DNA of 34,713 nucleotides from Desulfobacteraceae bacterium (GCA_016783065.1 JADHXI010000017.1:1-34713), one strand, 5' to 3'; shown: positions 7,237 to 15,014, counted from the stretch's first letter. The notes: generated by a model from the letters alone, not told the origin. Numbers and translations are program-made.

Positions 7237-8103
7237 ATGGATCCAACACTTGTAAAACTGGCCCTGGGTGGCCTGGCCGTCTTGGGCTGTATAGGCATCT
7301 TTTTCGGCATTGGGCTAGCCTTGGCAGCCTATAAATTCGCCGTGGAGGCCAACCCAAAAGTGGAAGAGGTTCTGGAAGTCCTGGCGGGTGCCCAGTGAGG
7401 GGGGTGCGGCTTCCCTGGATGTGAAGCATATGCCGAAGCGGTCGTCAATGAACCTGATGTCGTCCCAAACCTCTGCTTCCCGGGCAAGGCTGAGGTGGCC
7501 GAGATGGTTGCAGAGATATCGGGCAAGAAAATGGCTGCCGTGGAAGATATGGTCGCCGCTGTTCGCTGTTCAAGGATTGAGGGCAGGGTTCAGAAAAAAC
7601 TGGCCTACATCGGATATGATTCATGCACGGCCGCCAACCTGGCCTTTGGAGGACCTGCTGCATGCCGGTATGCCTGCGTAGGGCTGGGGGAGTGTGCGCA
7701 AAGCTGCCCCTTCGACGCTATCACCCTGGTGAACGATTTTCCCGTGGTGTCTACCGGACTCTGCGTGGGCTGCGGTACCTGTGTCCGCACCTGTCCCAAG
7801 GGCATAATTGAGCTCATGCCTGTGAAGGCCAGGGTGTGGGTCCCCTGCAGCACCAAAGATCCGGGCAAGGCGGTCAAGCAGATCTGTGAAGTCGGGTGTA
7901 TCGCCTGTAAGATGTGCGTCAAATCATGTCCTGCAAAGGCCGTAAGCCTGGAGGACAGCGTCGTACAGGTTGACCACCAAAAATGTATGGACTATGGTCC
8001 GGAATGTGAGGAAATATGTGTGGAAAAGTGCCCCAGAGATATCTTCAGACATTACCGGATCACTGAAGAGACTGAGCGGCAAATTCATACGGCAGCAGCT
8101 TAG
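7237..8103 (+). CDS. rnfB: Rnf complex subunit RnfB, putative selenoprotein (UGA at codon 54)
   Basis: RnfB receives electrons from reduced ferredoxin. Reading from ATG 7237 gives a membrane anchor (residues 3-29), then AAYKFAVEANPKVEEVLEVLAGAQ and a TGA at 7396-7398. The same frame then continues GGCGFPGCEAYAEAVV. In other RnfB proteins this is (L)PGANCGGCGYPGC, so the TGA replaces the first cluster cysteine and yields Sec54-x2-Cys57-x4-Cys62-x17-Cys80. Downstream are three more ferredoxin-like cysteine clusters (for example CVGCGTCVRTCP and CIACKMCVKSCP) and a final cysteine-rich CMDYGPECEEICVEKCP. The joined 288-residue protein is complete and colinear. If TGA were a true stop, a 53-residue anchor and an ORF from 7495 without anchor or first cluster would result. 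TGA is an ordinary stop in neighbouring genes such as rnfD and rnfA. The ribosome site is weak. Confidence 0.9.
7399..7434 (+). promoter_or_regulatory. Candidate bacterial SECIS element
   Basis: Directly after the UGA of rnfB, GCTTC (7409-7413) pairs with GAAGC (7423-7427) around the loop CCTGGATGT. The loop GG is at +19/+20 after the UGA. From memory of the E. coli fdhF element, its loop GG lies at the same distance. The lower stem is weak; alternatives are TGC/GCA (7405-7407 with 7426-7428) or GGC/GCC (7408-7410 with 7432-7434). The sequence fits the usual bacterial placement, with the hairpin inside the coding region. Its activity is not provable by eye. Confidence 0.6.
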
Positions 8104-8127
8104 TTCCTGGAACTTAGTTCCTGGAAC
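8100..8127 (+). repeat. 14-bp tandem duplication after rnfB
   Basis: TTAGTTCCTGGAAC occurs twice in immediate succession (8100-8113 and 8114-8127), starting in the rnfB stop codon. Each copy contains the small palindrome GTTCC-T-GGAAC. It lies between rnfB and apbE. Confidence 0.85.
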
Positions 8128-8191
8128 GGCATCAAGGGTTTTTCCAATTTCTTAGATTGAAAGATTTCCATAAGCAAGGAGGAATAATATA

Positions 8192-9253
8192 ATGGAAAAG
8201 ATGAACACCTTACCTAACACGGGGGGGGGCATGAATCGAAGGGCCTTTTTGAGGCTATCCGGTCTCCTTGGCCTGGGGGTGGCTTCTGGCGGGATCATAC
8301 CGGCCGCAGCCGAGGCGGTCAAATTCAATGGCAAATTGTATAAAATCTCAAAGACCAGGCTGGCCATGGGCACATTTGTCTCCATGACCCTTATCCATCC
8401 CTCGCGGGATGAGGCGCAAGCGGCCATGGGATTGGCATTTGAGGAGATCGACCGGCTGACTCGGACCATGAGCCGTTTTGATGATACAACCGCAGTTGCC
8501 CAACTAAACAAGGAAGGGCGCCTCAATGACGTTCCCCCTGAAGTTGCCCAAGTGGTTGCCCGGGGACTGGGCTATTACCGGCTGAGCCGGGGGAACTTCG
8601 ATATCTCTGTCAAGCCCGTAGTAGATCTCTTCAGGGAAACGTTTGACTCCGGAAAGGACACCCTGCCCTCCGAGAGCGAAGTGGATAAGGCTCTGGTGCT
8701 TGTGGGTTCGGATATGATTGAACTGGACGGCCGTACCCTCCGGTTTCGGAAGCCGGGAATGGGGATTACCCTGGATGGTATTGCAAAGGGCTACATTGTT
8801 GACAGGGCCTCCCAAATCCTGACAAAGCACAATATCCGGAATCACCTGATTAATGCCGGCGGTGATATCAGGACAACGGGCCTCAGCCGCGGCAAGAGAC
8901 CCTGGACCATTGCCATTCAGGACCCCAAAAAACAGAAAAAGTATCCTGATATTATAAAGATGACGGATGGGGCCGTTGCCACCTCCGGGAACTACGAGGC
9001 CTATTTTGATCGGGAGAAGATGTTCCATCACATCGTGAACCCGGACACGGGCCGTTCGCCGGAGGCAAGTACCAGTGTGTCGGTCATTGCCGACACCACC
9101 ATGGACGCGGATGCCCTTTCCACCAGCGTATTTGTGATGAACCCCGTCCGGGGGACGCGTTTTATCAACACGCTTCCAAGGTGTGAATGCCTTGTGATTG
9201 CCAGGAATGGCGAGAAGTTCACGTCCGCGGGGTGGAAGAGCGCGGCCACATAA
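8192..9253 (+). CDS. apbE: FAD:protein FMN transferase, Tat-exported
   Basis: ApbE attaches FMN from FAD to threonines of RnfG and RnfD on the outer face of the membrane. The N-terminus has a twin-arginine signal (NRRAFLRLSGLLGLG, Arg16-Arg17). Family motifs in order: MGTFVSMTL, FDIS-KPVVDLF, TLDGIAKGYIVD (about 193), NAGGDIRTTG (about 220), SGNYEAYF, HIVNPDTGRSPE (about 281) and the Mg-binding end DADALSTSVFVM. Length 353 is typical. AAGGAGG at 8176-8182 supports the ATG at 8192, although Met14 (8231), right before the twin arginines, could also serve. It is the last gene of the rnf operon. Its 3' end overlaps that of the convergent hflX by 35 bases. Confidence 0.96.
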   Translation: MEKMNTLPNTGGGMNRRAFLRLSGLLGLGVASGGIIPAAAEAVKFNGKLYKISKTRLAMGTFVSMTLIHPSRDEAQAAMGLAFEEIDRLTRTMSRFDDTTAVAQLNKEGRLNDVPPEVAQVVARGLGYYRLSRGNFDISVKPVVDLFRETFDSGKDTLPSESEVDKALVLVGSDMIELDGRTLRFRKPGMGITLDGIAKGYIVDRASQILTKHNIRNHLINAGGDIRTTGLSRGKRPWTIAIQDPKKQKKYPDIIKMTDGAVATSGNYEAYFDREKMFHHIVNPDTGRSPEASTSVSVIADTTMDADALSTSVFVMNPVRGTRFINTLPRCECLVIARNGEKFTSAGWKSAAT

Positions 9254-10859
9254 GGGCCTGGATCTTCTCAGTCAGCGGATAGACGCTCGGGGGGGTAATT
9301 GCAGACAGGGCAATCCCCCCCGTTTTTTTTGACAGGGCCTCGGCCCTCACATCGCTGAGGAGATCTGCCTTGTTGAGGACCAATAGGGTAAGGATCTCCC
9401 TCAAATCCATATCCATCAAGACCTCCTCAACGACCATTATCTCCTCCTCCAATCGTGGGCTGGAGGCATCAACCACGTGCAGGAGGAGGTCTGCATCGTG
9501 AAGCTCCTCCAGGGTTGCGGCAAAGGCCTCCATAAGGCTTTTGGGGAGATTTCTGATAAACCCCACCGTGTCGGTAATAATCGCCTCCCGCTCGCGTGGG
9601 AACCGCAGGCGCCGGCTGCTGGGATCGAGGGTTTCAAAAAGACGATTCTTGACACTGACATGACTGTGGGTCAAGGTGTTCAGTAAGGTAGATTTCCCGG
9701 CGTTGGTGTACCCCACAATGGAAATTACAGGGAGTCTCTTTGCCCCGCGCAGACGCCTTCTTTGCTCCCTCTGCCGCTTTATCTCCCTGAGCTCCCGGTT
9801 TAATCTCGTGATCCGCTCCCTGACCCTTCGCCTGTTGACCTCCAGTTTGGTCTCACCCGGGCCCCTGCCGCCTATTCCCCCTGTCAGTCGAGACATGGCG
9901 GTGTTTTTGGTGGCAAGTCTGGGGAGCAGGTACTTCAACTGGGCCAGTTCAACCTGTATCTTCCCCTCCCTGGTGACTGCCCGCCTGGCAAATATGTCCA
10001 GGATCAATTGGCTCCTATCGATGATCTTGAGCTCGGTAAAATCAGCAAGGCTCTTTACCTGGGCAGGTGTCAATTCGCTGTTAAAGATCAAGAGATTGGA
10101 ACCGACCTGAAGACACCGCAGGACAAGTTCAATCACCTTCCCCTTGCCGATCAAGAACCGAGGATTGACCTTTTTGATACGCTGCACCACTCTCCCGGCC
10201 ACCTCTATATTGTCAGAAAGTGCAAGGGCCTCCAGCTCATCCAGAAATTCCTCTTCCTGCCATCGGGGGCCTGTGGTCACCCCCACCAACAGGGCCTTTT
10301 CCTTTCCCTCCAGGGTACGTCCCAGGCGCGCCCTGACCAGTTCCTCTTCCAGAGACCCGATCAGTTCCAGGAAATCCACATCCAATTGCCCGATATCCGG
10401 GACTCGACTGACATCCCACCCCTTTCCATTCTTGTTTGCCGGCAGGATATTGGCATATGAGATGGGCCCGGACATCCCTTTTTCATCCAGCTGGACGCAC
10501 ACCATGAGATCCAGGCCAAGCAATACAAGATCCGCCAGGTCCTCCCCTGAGAGGGATTCCTCGTTAAGGTGGGTGTGGACGCATCGGAGGCCTTTAAGAC
10601 GGCCTGCCCCCAGCCTGTAGCCGCTCAAGTCGGGGATCCAGGTACGGCGGTTGTCACCAACAATTACATATGCCACATGTCCCTTGCGGGTCATCAGCAA
10701 TGCCACCTGGCGCTTTATTTCGTGGGAAATGGCGGAGATCTGGCGGGTCAATTCATGGGAAATGATTTCACGGGGGGGTATTCTTCGGCGGTAAAGATTC
10801 TGGAGTCGTTTCTGCTGGCTGGCCTTCAGGCCAGTGGTCTTGCCGTATACCTTGTCGAT
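9219..10859 (-). CDS. hflX: Ribosome-associated GTPase HflX, long form
   Basis: HflX is a GTPase that splits stalled or stressed 70S ribosomes. The HflX N-domain includes RFLIGKGKV and DRSQLILDIFARRA. A glycine-rich linker (GGIGGRGPGETKLE) follows, then the G domain: G1 GYTNAGKST (about 383), G3 DTVGFI (about 429), G4 NKAD (about 495) and G5 SAI (about 520). The extra N-terminal region typical of long HflX forms is present. Homology clearly reaches back to VYGKTTGLKASQ and LYRRRIPP, upstream of the first canonical start (TTG 10751). The only codon at the expected position is ATC at 10859-10857, two codons before VYG, and an in-frame TAG lies just upstream. I place the start there (546 residues). 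It follows dnaB by 27 bases and ends inside the convergent apbE. Confidence 0.92.
   Translation of the reverse strand: MDKVYGKTTGLKASQQKRLQNLYRRRIPPREIISHELTRQISAISHEIKRQVALLMTRKGHVAYVIVGDNRRTWIPDLSGYRLGAGRLKGLRCVHTHLNEESLSGEDLADLVLLGLDLMVCVQLDEKGMSGPISYANILPANKNGKGWDVSRVPDIGQLDVDFLELIGSLEEELVRARLGRTLEGKEKALLVGVTTGPRWQEEEFLDELEALALSDNIEVAGRVVQRIKKVNPRFLIGKGKVIELVLRCLQVGSNLLIFNSELTPAQVKSLADFTELKIIDRSQLILDIFARRAVTREGKIQVELAQLKYLLPRLATKNTAMSRLTGGIGGRGPGETKLEVNRRRVRERITRLNRELREIKRQREQRRRLRGAKRLPVISIVGYTNAGKSTLLNTLTHSHVSVKNRLFETLDPSSRRLRFPREREAIITDTVGFIRNLPKSLMEAFAATLEELHDADLLLHVVDASSPRLEEEIMVVEEVLMDMDLREILTLLVLNKADLLSDVRAEALSKKTGGIALSAITPPSVYPLTEKIQALMWPRSSTPRT
9289..9330 (+). terminator. Intrinsic terminator of the rnf-apbE operon, inside hflX
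   Basis: Seven G (9289-9295) pair with seven C (9315-9321). After a 2-nt bulge, ATTGC (9298-9302) pairs with GCAAT (9310-9314) around a 7-nt loop. Eight T (9323-9330) follow after one G. This is a strong factor-independent terminator for rightward transcripts, 36 bases past the apbE stop. The same bases, read leftward, encode the G5 region of HflX. Confidence 0.88.
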
Positions 10860-10886
10860 GGTTAAACTCTAAGGTTTTTGTTGCCT

Positions 10887-12251
10887 TTACGCGGTAATAT
10901 CTTCTCCGGTGTAATTTCTAAAGCGCGTGACCTCCTTCAAAAAGGTCAGCTTTAGAAAACCGGTGGGTCCATTTCTCTGTTTTGCCACATTGATGTCAGC
11001 AACATTGCGGTTTTCTGTTGAATCGGGGTGGTAGACCTCGTCCCTGTAAATAAAGGCGATCACATCCGCATCCTGTTCAATGGCACCGCTTTCCCTCAGA
11101 TCTGCCAGCTGGGGCTTTTTGTTTGGCCGGTCTTCAACTTTCCTGTTTAGCTGGGAGAGGGCGACAACCGGCACATTGAGGTCCTTTGCCAGGGCCTTCA
11201 AGGCCCTTGAAATCTCCGATATCTCCAGTTGTCGGGACTCGGCGGATCTTCGTCCCTGGATCAATTGCAGATAATCAACGACAACAAGGACCAGGTCGTT
11301 TTTTTTCTTCAATCTCCTGCACTTGGCCTTCATTTCCAGGACGCTGATGGCCGAGCTGTCATCGATAAAGATCGGTAGTTCTGACAGGCGATTGGCCGAT
11401 TCGGTCAATGCCCCCCATTCGTGGTCCCGTATGAACCCGGTCCTCAATTTGGTGGCATTTATGCCGGAATCAAATCCCAGCAACCTGATACCCAGCTGCG
11501 ATTTAGACATCTCCAGAGAAAAAACTGCGACTCCTTTCTTGGTCGTCTGGGCCGCATTGTACCCGATATTCAGGGCCAGCGCCGTCTTTCCCATACTGGG
11601 CCTGCCCGCAATGATGATGAGGTCGGAGGGCTGAAGGCCCGTTGTCAGGCGGTCAAGGTCGTCAAAACCCGTGGGGACACCGGTGACATATCCCTCGAAC
11701 TGGGCTGCCTTCTCCAACTGCTTAAAACTGCCCGCAATAACCTCATTTAGACCCTGAAAGCCTTCTCTGACCTGTGCCTCCGCAACATTAAAGATAGACT
11801 GCTCGGCCATATCAAGGAGATCCTCGGTCTCTTCCTGACCCTGAAAACAGGCCTCGGAAATGGCCGAACACTGGCTAATCAGCTTCCTTCTAACGGACAA
11901 CCCCTTTACGATCTCTCCATGATAGACGATTCCTGCAGAGGTTGAAACGGCATCTATCAGCGAAGCCAAATACTCTGTTCCTCCCACCCTTTCCAAGAGA
12001 TTTTTCTTTCCAAGAACGGTGGAAAGGGTGATGATGTCGATCGGCTCGTCATTACCGTATAACTGGACCATCCCCTCAAAAAGGGCCTCATTGGCCTCGC
12101 GGTAAAAGTCATCGGGCGACAGAAGATCCATAATCTGGTTTATGGCGTCATTATTCATCAAAATGCCGCCCAGGATGGCCTGTTCCGCCTCGATATTATG
12201 AGGAGGGACCTTCAAGTAGGAAGGTCCTTTTTTCCCCCTGGCCTGCTGCAT
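10887..12251 (-). CDS. dnaB: Replicative DNA helicase DnaB
   Basis: DnaB is the hexameric ATP-dependent helicase that unwinds the fork in the 5'-3' direction and recruits primase. The N-terminal domain begins PPHNIEAEQAILGGIL. The RecA-like domain carries Walker A GRPSMGKT (about 216-223), SLEMS, the Walker B strand VLVVVDYLQLI, and the ALSQLNR and DLRESGAIEQDADVI motifs. At 454 residues it has the usual length and no intein. The motif normally read as (E)AR in LLxxEARV is LLGFDSGIN here, a local oddity. It starts at ATG 12251, ten bases after the rplI stop, and shares the rpsF operon. Confidence 0.97.
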   Translation of the reverse strand: MQQARGKKGPSYLKVPPHNIEAEQAILGGILMNNDAINQIMDLLSPDDFYREANEALFEGMVQLYGNDEPIDIITLSTVLGKKNLLERVGGTEYLASLIDAVSTSAGIVYHGEIVKGLSVRRKLISQCSAISEACFQGQEETEDLLDMAEQSIFNVAEAQVREGFQGLNEVIAGSFKQLEKAAQFEGYVTGVPTGFDDLDRLTTGLQPSDLIIIAGRPSMGKTALALNIGYNAAQTTKKGVAVFSLEMSKSQLGIRLLGFDSGINATKLRTGFIRDHEWGALTESANRLSELPIFIDDSSAISVLEMKAKCRRLKKKNDLVLVVVDYLQLIQGRRSAESRQLEISEISRALKALAKDLNVPVVALSQLNRKVEDRPNKKPQLADLRESGAIEQDADVIAFIYRDEVYHPDSTENRNVADINVAKQRNGPTGFLKLTFLKEVTRFRNYTGEDITA

Positions 12252-12260
12252 CGAAAAAAG

Positions 12261-12719
12261 CTACTCCTCTTTTGCTGTTTCAGGATCCACTATCACCTTT
12301 AGAGAACCTGTAACACCGGGATAGATCTTGACCGGGACCTGAAATTCACCCAAAGCCTTTATGGGCTTTTCCAGAACCACCTTTCTCCGATCAATAACAA
12401 TACCCTGGGCTTCCATTTGTGAGGCGATGTCCATGCTGGTGACAGAACCGTATAATTTTCCCTCTTCACCTGCCTTGTGTAAGAAGGTGATAACGAGCCC
12501 CCCCATCTTTTCCCTTAACCTTTCTGCCTGTTCCTGTGCCTTTAGCCTCCTGGCCTCAATCTTCTTGCCCTGCAATTGAAAGGTCTTTATATTTTGCGGA
12601 GTGGCTTCAACGGCAATGCTCTTTGGGATTAGATAATTACGAGCATAACCCTTGGTCACATCCACGATATCTCCCTCCAGTCCCAATTCATCCATATCCT
12701 GTCTCAAAATGACTTTCAT
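12261..12719 (-). CDS. rplI: 50S ribosomal protein L9
   Basis: L9 binds 23S rRNA at the base of the L1 stalk. It starts MKVILRQDMDELG, followed by GDIVDVTKGYARNYLIPK, the canonical N-terminal domain. A long connecting helix and the C-terminal domain follow; the latter ends in GVTGSLKVIVDPE. The ATG at 12719 is chosen over the longer open frame because GGAGGAAGT lies directly upstream and MKVIL is the family start. The product has 152 residues, the normal size. Confidence 0.97.
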   Translation of the reverse strand: MKVILRQDMDELGLEGDIVDVTKGYARNYLIPKSIAVEATPQNIKTFQLQGKKIEARRLKAQEQAERLREKMGGLVITFLHKAGEEGKLYGSVTSMDIASQMEAQGIVIDRRKVVLEKPIKALGEFQVPVKIYPGVTGSLKVIVDPETAKEE

Positions 12720-12741
12720 ACTACTTCCTCCATAGCCGATA

Positions 12742-13680
12742 TCAGCCTTCCACTCTCCTGTGGATCTTCCTGAAATCGATCCACTGATCGAAAAGTCCGG
12801 CAAGGGCCAAGACTGCCAGGAAGAGCTGCTGAATAATAATCAAGAAATAGATGCCTATCCTCATCCATGAGGGGACATTATACTTGTTCAGGAAAAACAA
12901 TATGATTGATAGCCCGTGAAAAAGGTAGGCCGCCATTATGACGATCAACACATTGATCGCGAGTAATCTTATACCCCCTGATGAGAAAAATAAAGCAAAA
13001 CCTGAAACGATCACCCCCCACACCAAAGCGTCCGGCGCCTGCCAACGGTCCATGGGAATGAAGTTGGGGTACTCAAGATGTCCCATCTTGAACAAAGGCT
13101 TTGCCAAGACAATATTGAGCCAGACCGCAAATCCGGTACCGACAATCATAAGGGACGGATAGATCTTGGAAATGGTATCTAGAAAGGCCTTTGCGTATGC
13201 CTCAATTTCAAGTGCGTTTTCCTTTGCGATCCCGGTTTCTTCATATGCGGTGATGGTCTCCTTCAAATGGCCCTGCAGGTATTTTGAGATCATCTCAAAG
13301 GGGCCCGCGTTTTCTGAAAGGGCAACAAGAACGAGAAAACAGAAACCCAGAATCAGCATGAAGGCAGTGGCAAGGAAAATCGTCTGCCCCAGGGAAAACC
13401 GCCTTCTCATCAATTCGGAAAGGGCGATCCCCAAGAGACCAAACTCTATTCCAAAAAGGATGACCTGTGGGTACCCTGCCAGCTTGGCAAAAAGGCCGAT
13501 GCTGAGCATTGCTACAACGGCAAGCTTTATCCCCTGATAGAGGCCCAACTTCGTCGAATAATAAAGAAATGGCAAAGGGGCTAAGAGGCTAAGAAAGGGG
13601 CCAAATAAGGGGATCCACGCGGAGGCCAAGAGAAAAAAAGCCGCCCAACCCACACACCCGAGTAGGTCTTTTAATTTCAT
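12742..13680 (-). CDS. DUF2232 / YybS-family membrane protein
   Basis: This is a 312-residue, strongly hydrophobic protein with about eight predicted membrane helices, a short loop with charged helices in the middle (about residues 130-165), and a basic C-terminus. The overall pattern and its position between rpsR and rplI match the YybS/DUF2232 family, which is common at this locus in Desulfobacterota and Firmicutes. Its function is unknown; a substrate-binding-like (ECF-S-type) membrane fold has been discussed for the family, but nothing here shows a ligand. It sits 22 bases upstream of rplI in the same operon. Confidence 0.8.
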   Translation of the reverse strand: MKLKDLLGCVGWAAFFLLASAWIPLFGPFLSLLAPLPFLYYSTKLGLYQGIKLAVVAMLSIGLFAKLAGYPQVILFGIEFGLLGIALSELMRRRFSLGQTIFLATAFMLILGFCFLVLVALSENAGPFEMISKYLQGHLKETITAYEETGIAKENALEIEAYAKAFLDTISKIYPSLMIVGTGFAVWLNIVLAKPLFKMGHLEYPNFIPMDRWQAPDALVWGVIVSGFALFFSSGGIRLLAINVLIVIMAAYLFHGLSIILFFLNKYNVPSWMRIGIYFLIIIQQLFLAVLALAGLFDQWIDFRKIHRRVEG

Positions 13681-13753
13681 GGGATTTCAGGATTGGCAAA
13701 TCCCCAAAACATTCAAGAGAGTGAACTTCTGAGACATTCTAAGGGATTTGGGT

Positions 13754-14026
13754 TTATCTCACAACAGATGTAGTGAATGGCATCAGAGCCATATTTCTAG
13801 CCCTCTTGAGGGCCAAAGTTAATATGCGCTGGTGCTTGGCGCAGTTACCTGAAATTCTCCGCGGCGTAATCTTACCCCTTTCTGTTGTGAAATATCTGAG
13901 GACCTTGATTTCTTTGTAATCTATCACCAGGCTGCTATCCGCACAAAATCTACATATTTTTCTTCTATGATATGTCCTTCGGAACCTGCTTTTGTCATTT
14001 GGTTTTCTACGATTCTGATATGGCAT
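13754..14026 (-). CDS. rpsR: 30S ribosomal protein S18
   Basis: S18 pairs with S6 on the platform of the 30S subunit. Diagnostic segments are [32 protein letters not shown] and GNCAKHQR. The CxxC plus later Cys suggests the zinc-binding (C+) variant. ATG 14026 is preferred to GTG 14032 because AGAGGG lies five bases before it; this gives 90 residues. It overlaps the end of rpsF by 20 bases. Confidence 0.96.
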   Translation of the reverse strand: MPYQNRRKPNDKSRFRRTYHRRKICRFCADSSLVIDYKEIKVLRYFTTERGKITPRRISGNCAKHQRILTLALKRARNMALMPFTTSVVR

Positions 14027-14441
14027 TTTCACCCTCTTGGTCTTTTCCTGTCATTTCCTCTTCTTCAGGGTTTATCTCCTCCGAGGTCGTCAGGGCTTCG
14101 TCCGTTTTGACCGCCTCTCGCCTGGCCTCAACTTTTATGGCCGCCGGGTCCACATGGTCACTCAGCTTGATGGTCTGGTATTTCAGGACACTGTCGTCCA
14201 ATTTCAGATCCCTCTTAAGTTGATCCGTAATGCCAGGCTCACCGCAGTACCGCAAGAGCACATAATAGCCTTTATCATGCTTCTTTACGGTATAAGCCAG
14301 GGATTTCTTTCCCCACTCATCTACCTTTGTGACCACCCCTTCATTCTTTTCAACAAGACCGCTAAACTTGGCCACGACCTCTTTGTAATCCTCATCTGGC
14401 AAATTAGGGTTGACAATATAAAGCGTCTCATAGTATCGCAT
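14007..14441 (-). CDS. rpsF: 30S ribosomal protein S6
   Basis: S6 is the first gene of the operon and forms a heterodimer with S18. It starts [14 protein letters not shown], with [18 protein letters not shown] and the C-terminal YQTIKL that define the family. After residue 98 there is an acidic tail of about 45 residues ([12 protein letters not shown] and similar), common in S6. GGAG upstream supports the ATG at 14441. The promoter and structured leader are listed separately. Confidence 0.96.
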   Translation of the reverse strand: MRYYETLYIVNPNLPDEDYKEVVAKFSGLVEKNEGVVTKVDEWGKKSLAYTVKKHDKGYYVLLRYCGEPGITDQLKRDLKLDDSVLKYQTIKLSDHVDPAAIKVEARREAVKTDEALTTSEEINPEEEEMTGKDQEGENAISES

Positions 14442-14481
14442 ATTTCGATTCTTCTCCTTCCGGCCTTTTCCTGATCAGGAT

Positions 14482-14546
14482 CTTGGTCCCCCAAAGCAAG
14501 TTGAAGATGGGCACAACTTGTCACCAAGCTGCCCCCGGGGGACAAG
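14482..14546 (-). promoter_or_regulatory. Structured rpsF leader, candidate S6:S18 autoregulatory RNA
   Basis: In the minus-strand transcript CTTGTCCCCC (plus 14537-14546) pairs with GGGGGACCAAG (14482-14492), with one bulged base. Inside, CTTG-GTGA-CAAG (14517-14528) forms a hairpin with a GNRA tetraloop. An alternative local CCCCCGGGGG palindrome competes. S6:S18 is known to autoregulate through leader hairpins before rpsF in many bacteria. Assigning this leader to that class is inference. Confidence 0.45.
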
Positions 14547-14570
14547 GAGCTATCTGCTCAAAAACATTTT

Positions 14571-14599
14571 TATATATCACCACAAAACCAAGGTGTCAA
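14571..14599 (-). promoter_or_regulatory. Promoter of the rpsF operon
   Basis: On the minus strand TTGACA (plus 14594-14599, 6/6) is followed after exactly 17 bases by TATATA (14571-14576), and then AAAAATG. The rpsF start lies about 130 bases downstream, leaving room for the structured leader. Confidence 0.65.
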
Positions 14600-14651
14600 T
14601 GAAATTCCCCTCAAAACCCATCTACACGAGGCCTTGATCTCTCCTGGTGTG

Positions 14652-15014
14652 TTAGATCTCATCCTCTTTCCCTGAATTAGTTTGGCTTTCGCCTTCCAGG
14701 ATGGCGAGCCTCTGAGTGAGTAACCGAAGTCTTCGTTCCTGACTGGAGCGCTCAATATCCATCGTCAGCATCTTGATCAAGATCAGTGCCATCCCAACCA
14801 CGATAAGCAAGATCGGGCCATAGTGCACACCCAGCTTACTCCCAATCTTATCCACCAGCTTTGGAAAGCATCCGAATACAACAATTCCCAGGGCCATCAG
14901 AAGCCACGATAGGGAATACCTGCTATGCATCAAGTCTTTTCGCACCAGCAGCAGTATCACACCTGCCACCACAATACCTATGGCCAAAGATGTCAAATTA
15001 TATGAAATACCCAT
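14652..15014 (-). CDS. DUF2304 membrane protein
   Basis: This is a 120-residue protein with three hydrophobic segments (about residues 3-22, 33-52 and 62-85), then a charged coiled-coil-like C-terminus (SSQERRLRLLTQRLAILEGE). Size, three-helix layout and location immediately after a family 2 glycosyltransferase match DUF2304, whose members often accompany dolichol- or undecaprenyl-phosphate mannosyltransferase-like enzymes and may anchor them. ATG 15014 with GGGGGAG directly upstream is preferred to the longer frame. No biochemical function is known. Confidence 0.7.
   Translation of the reverse strand: MGISYNLTSLAIGIVVAGVILLLVRKDLMHSRYSLSWLLMALGIVVFGCFPKLVDKIGSKLGVHYGPILLIVVGMALILIKMLTMDIERSSQERRLRLLTQRLAILEGESQTNSGKEDEI

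Noticed and set aside
7396-7398. TGA read as an inactivating nonsense mutation in rnfB
   Set aside because: It falls exactly on a conserved cluster cysteine, with both flanks fully conserved, no other lesion, intact operon partners and a following stem-loop. Selenocysteine explains more.
7495-8103. rnfB starting at ATG 7495
   Set aside because: This would remove the membrane anchor and first Fe-S motif, both of which are present upstream in the same frame.
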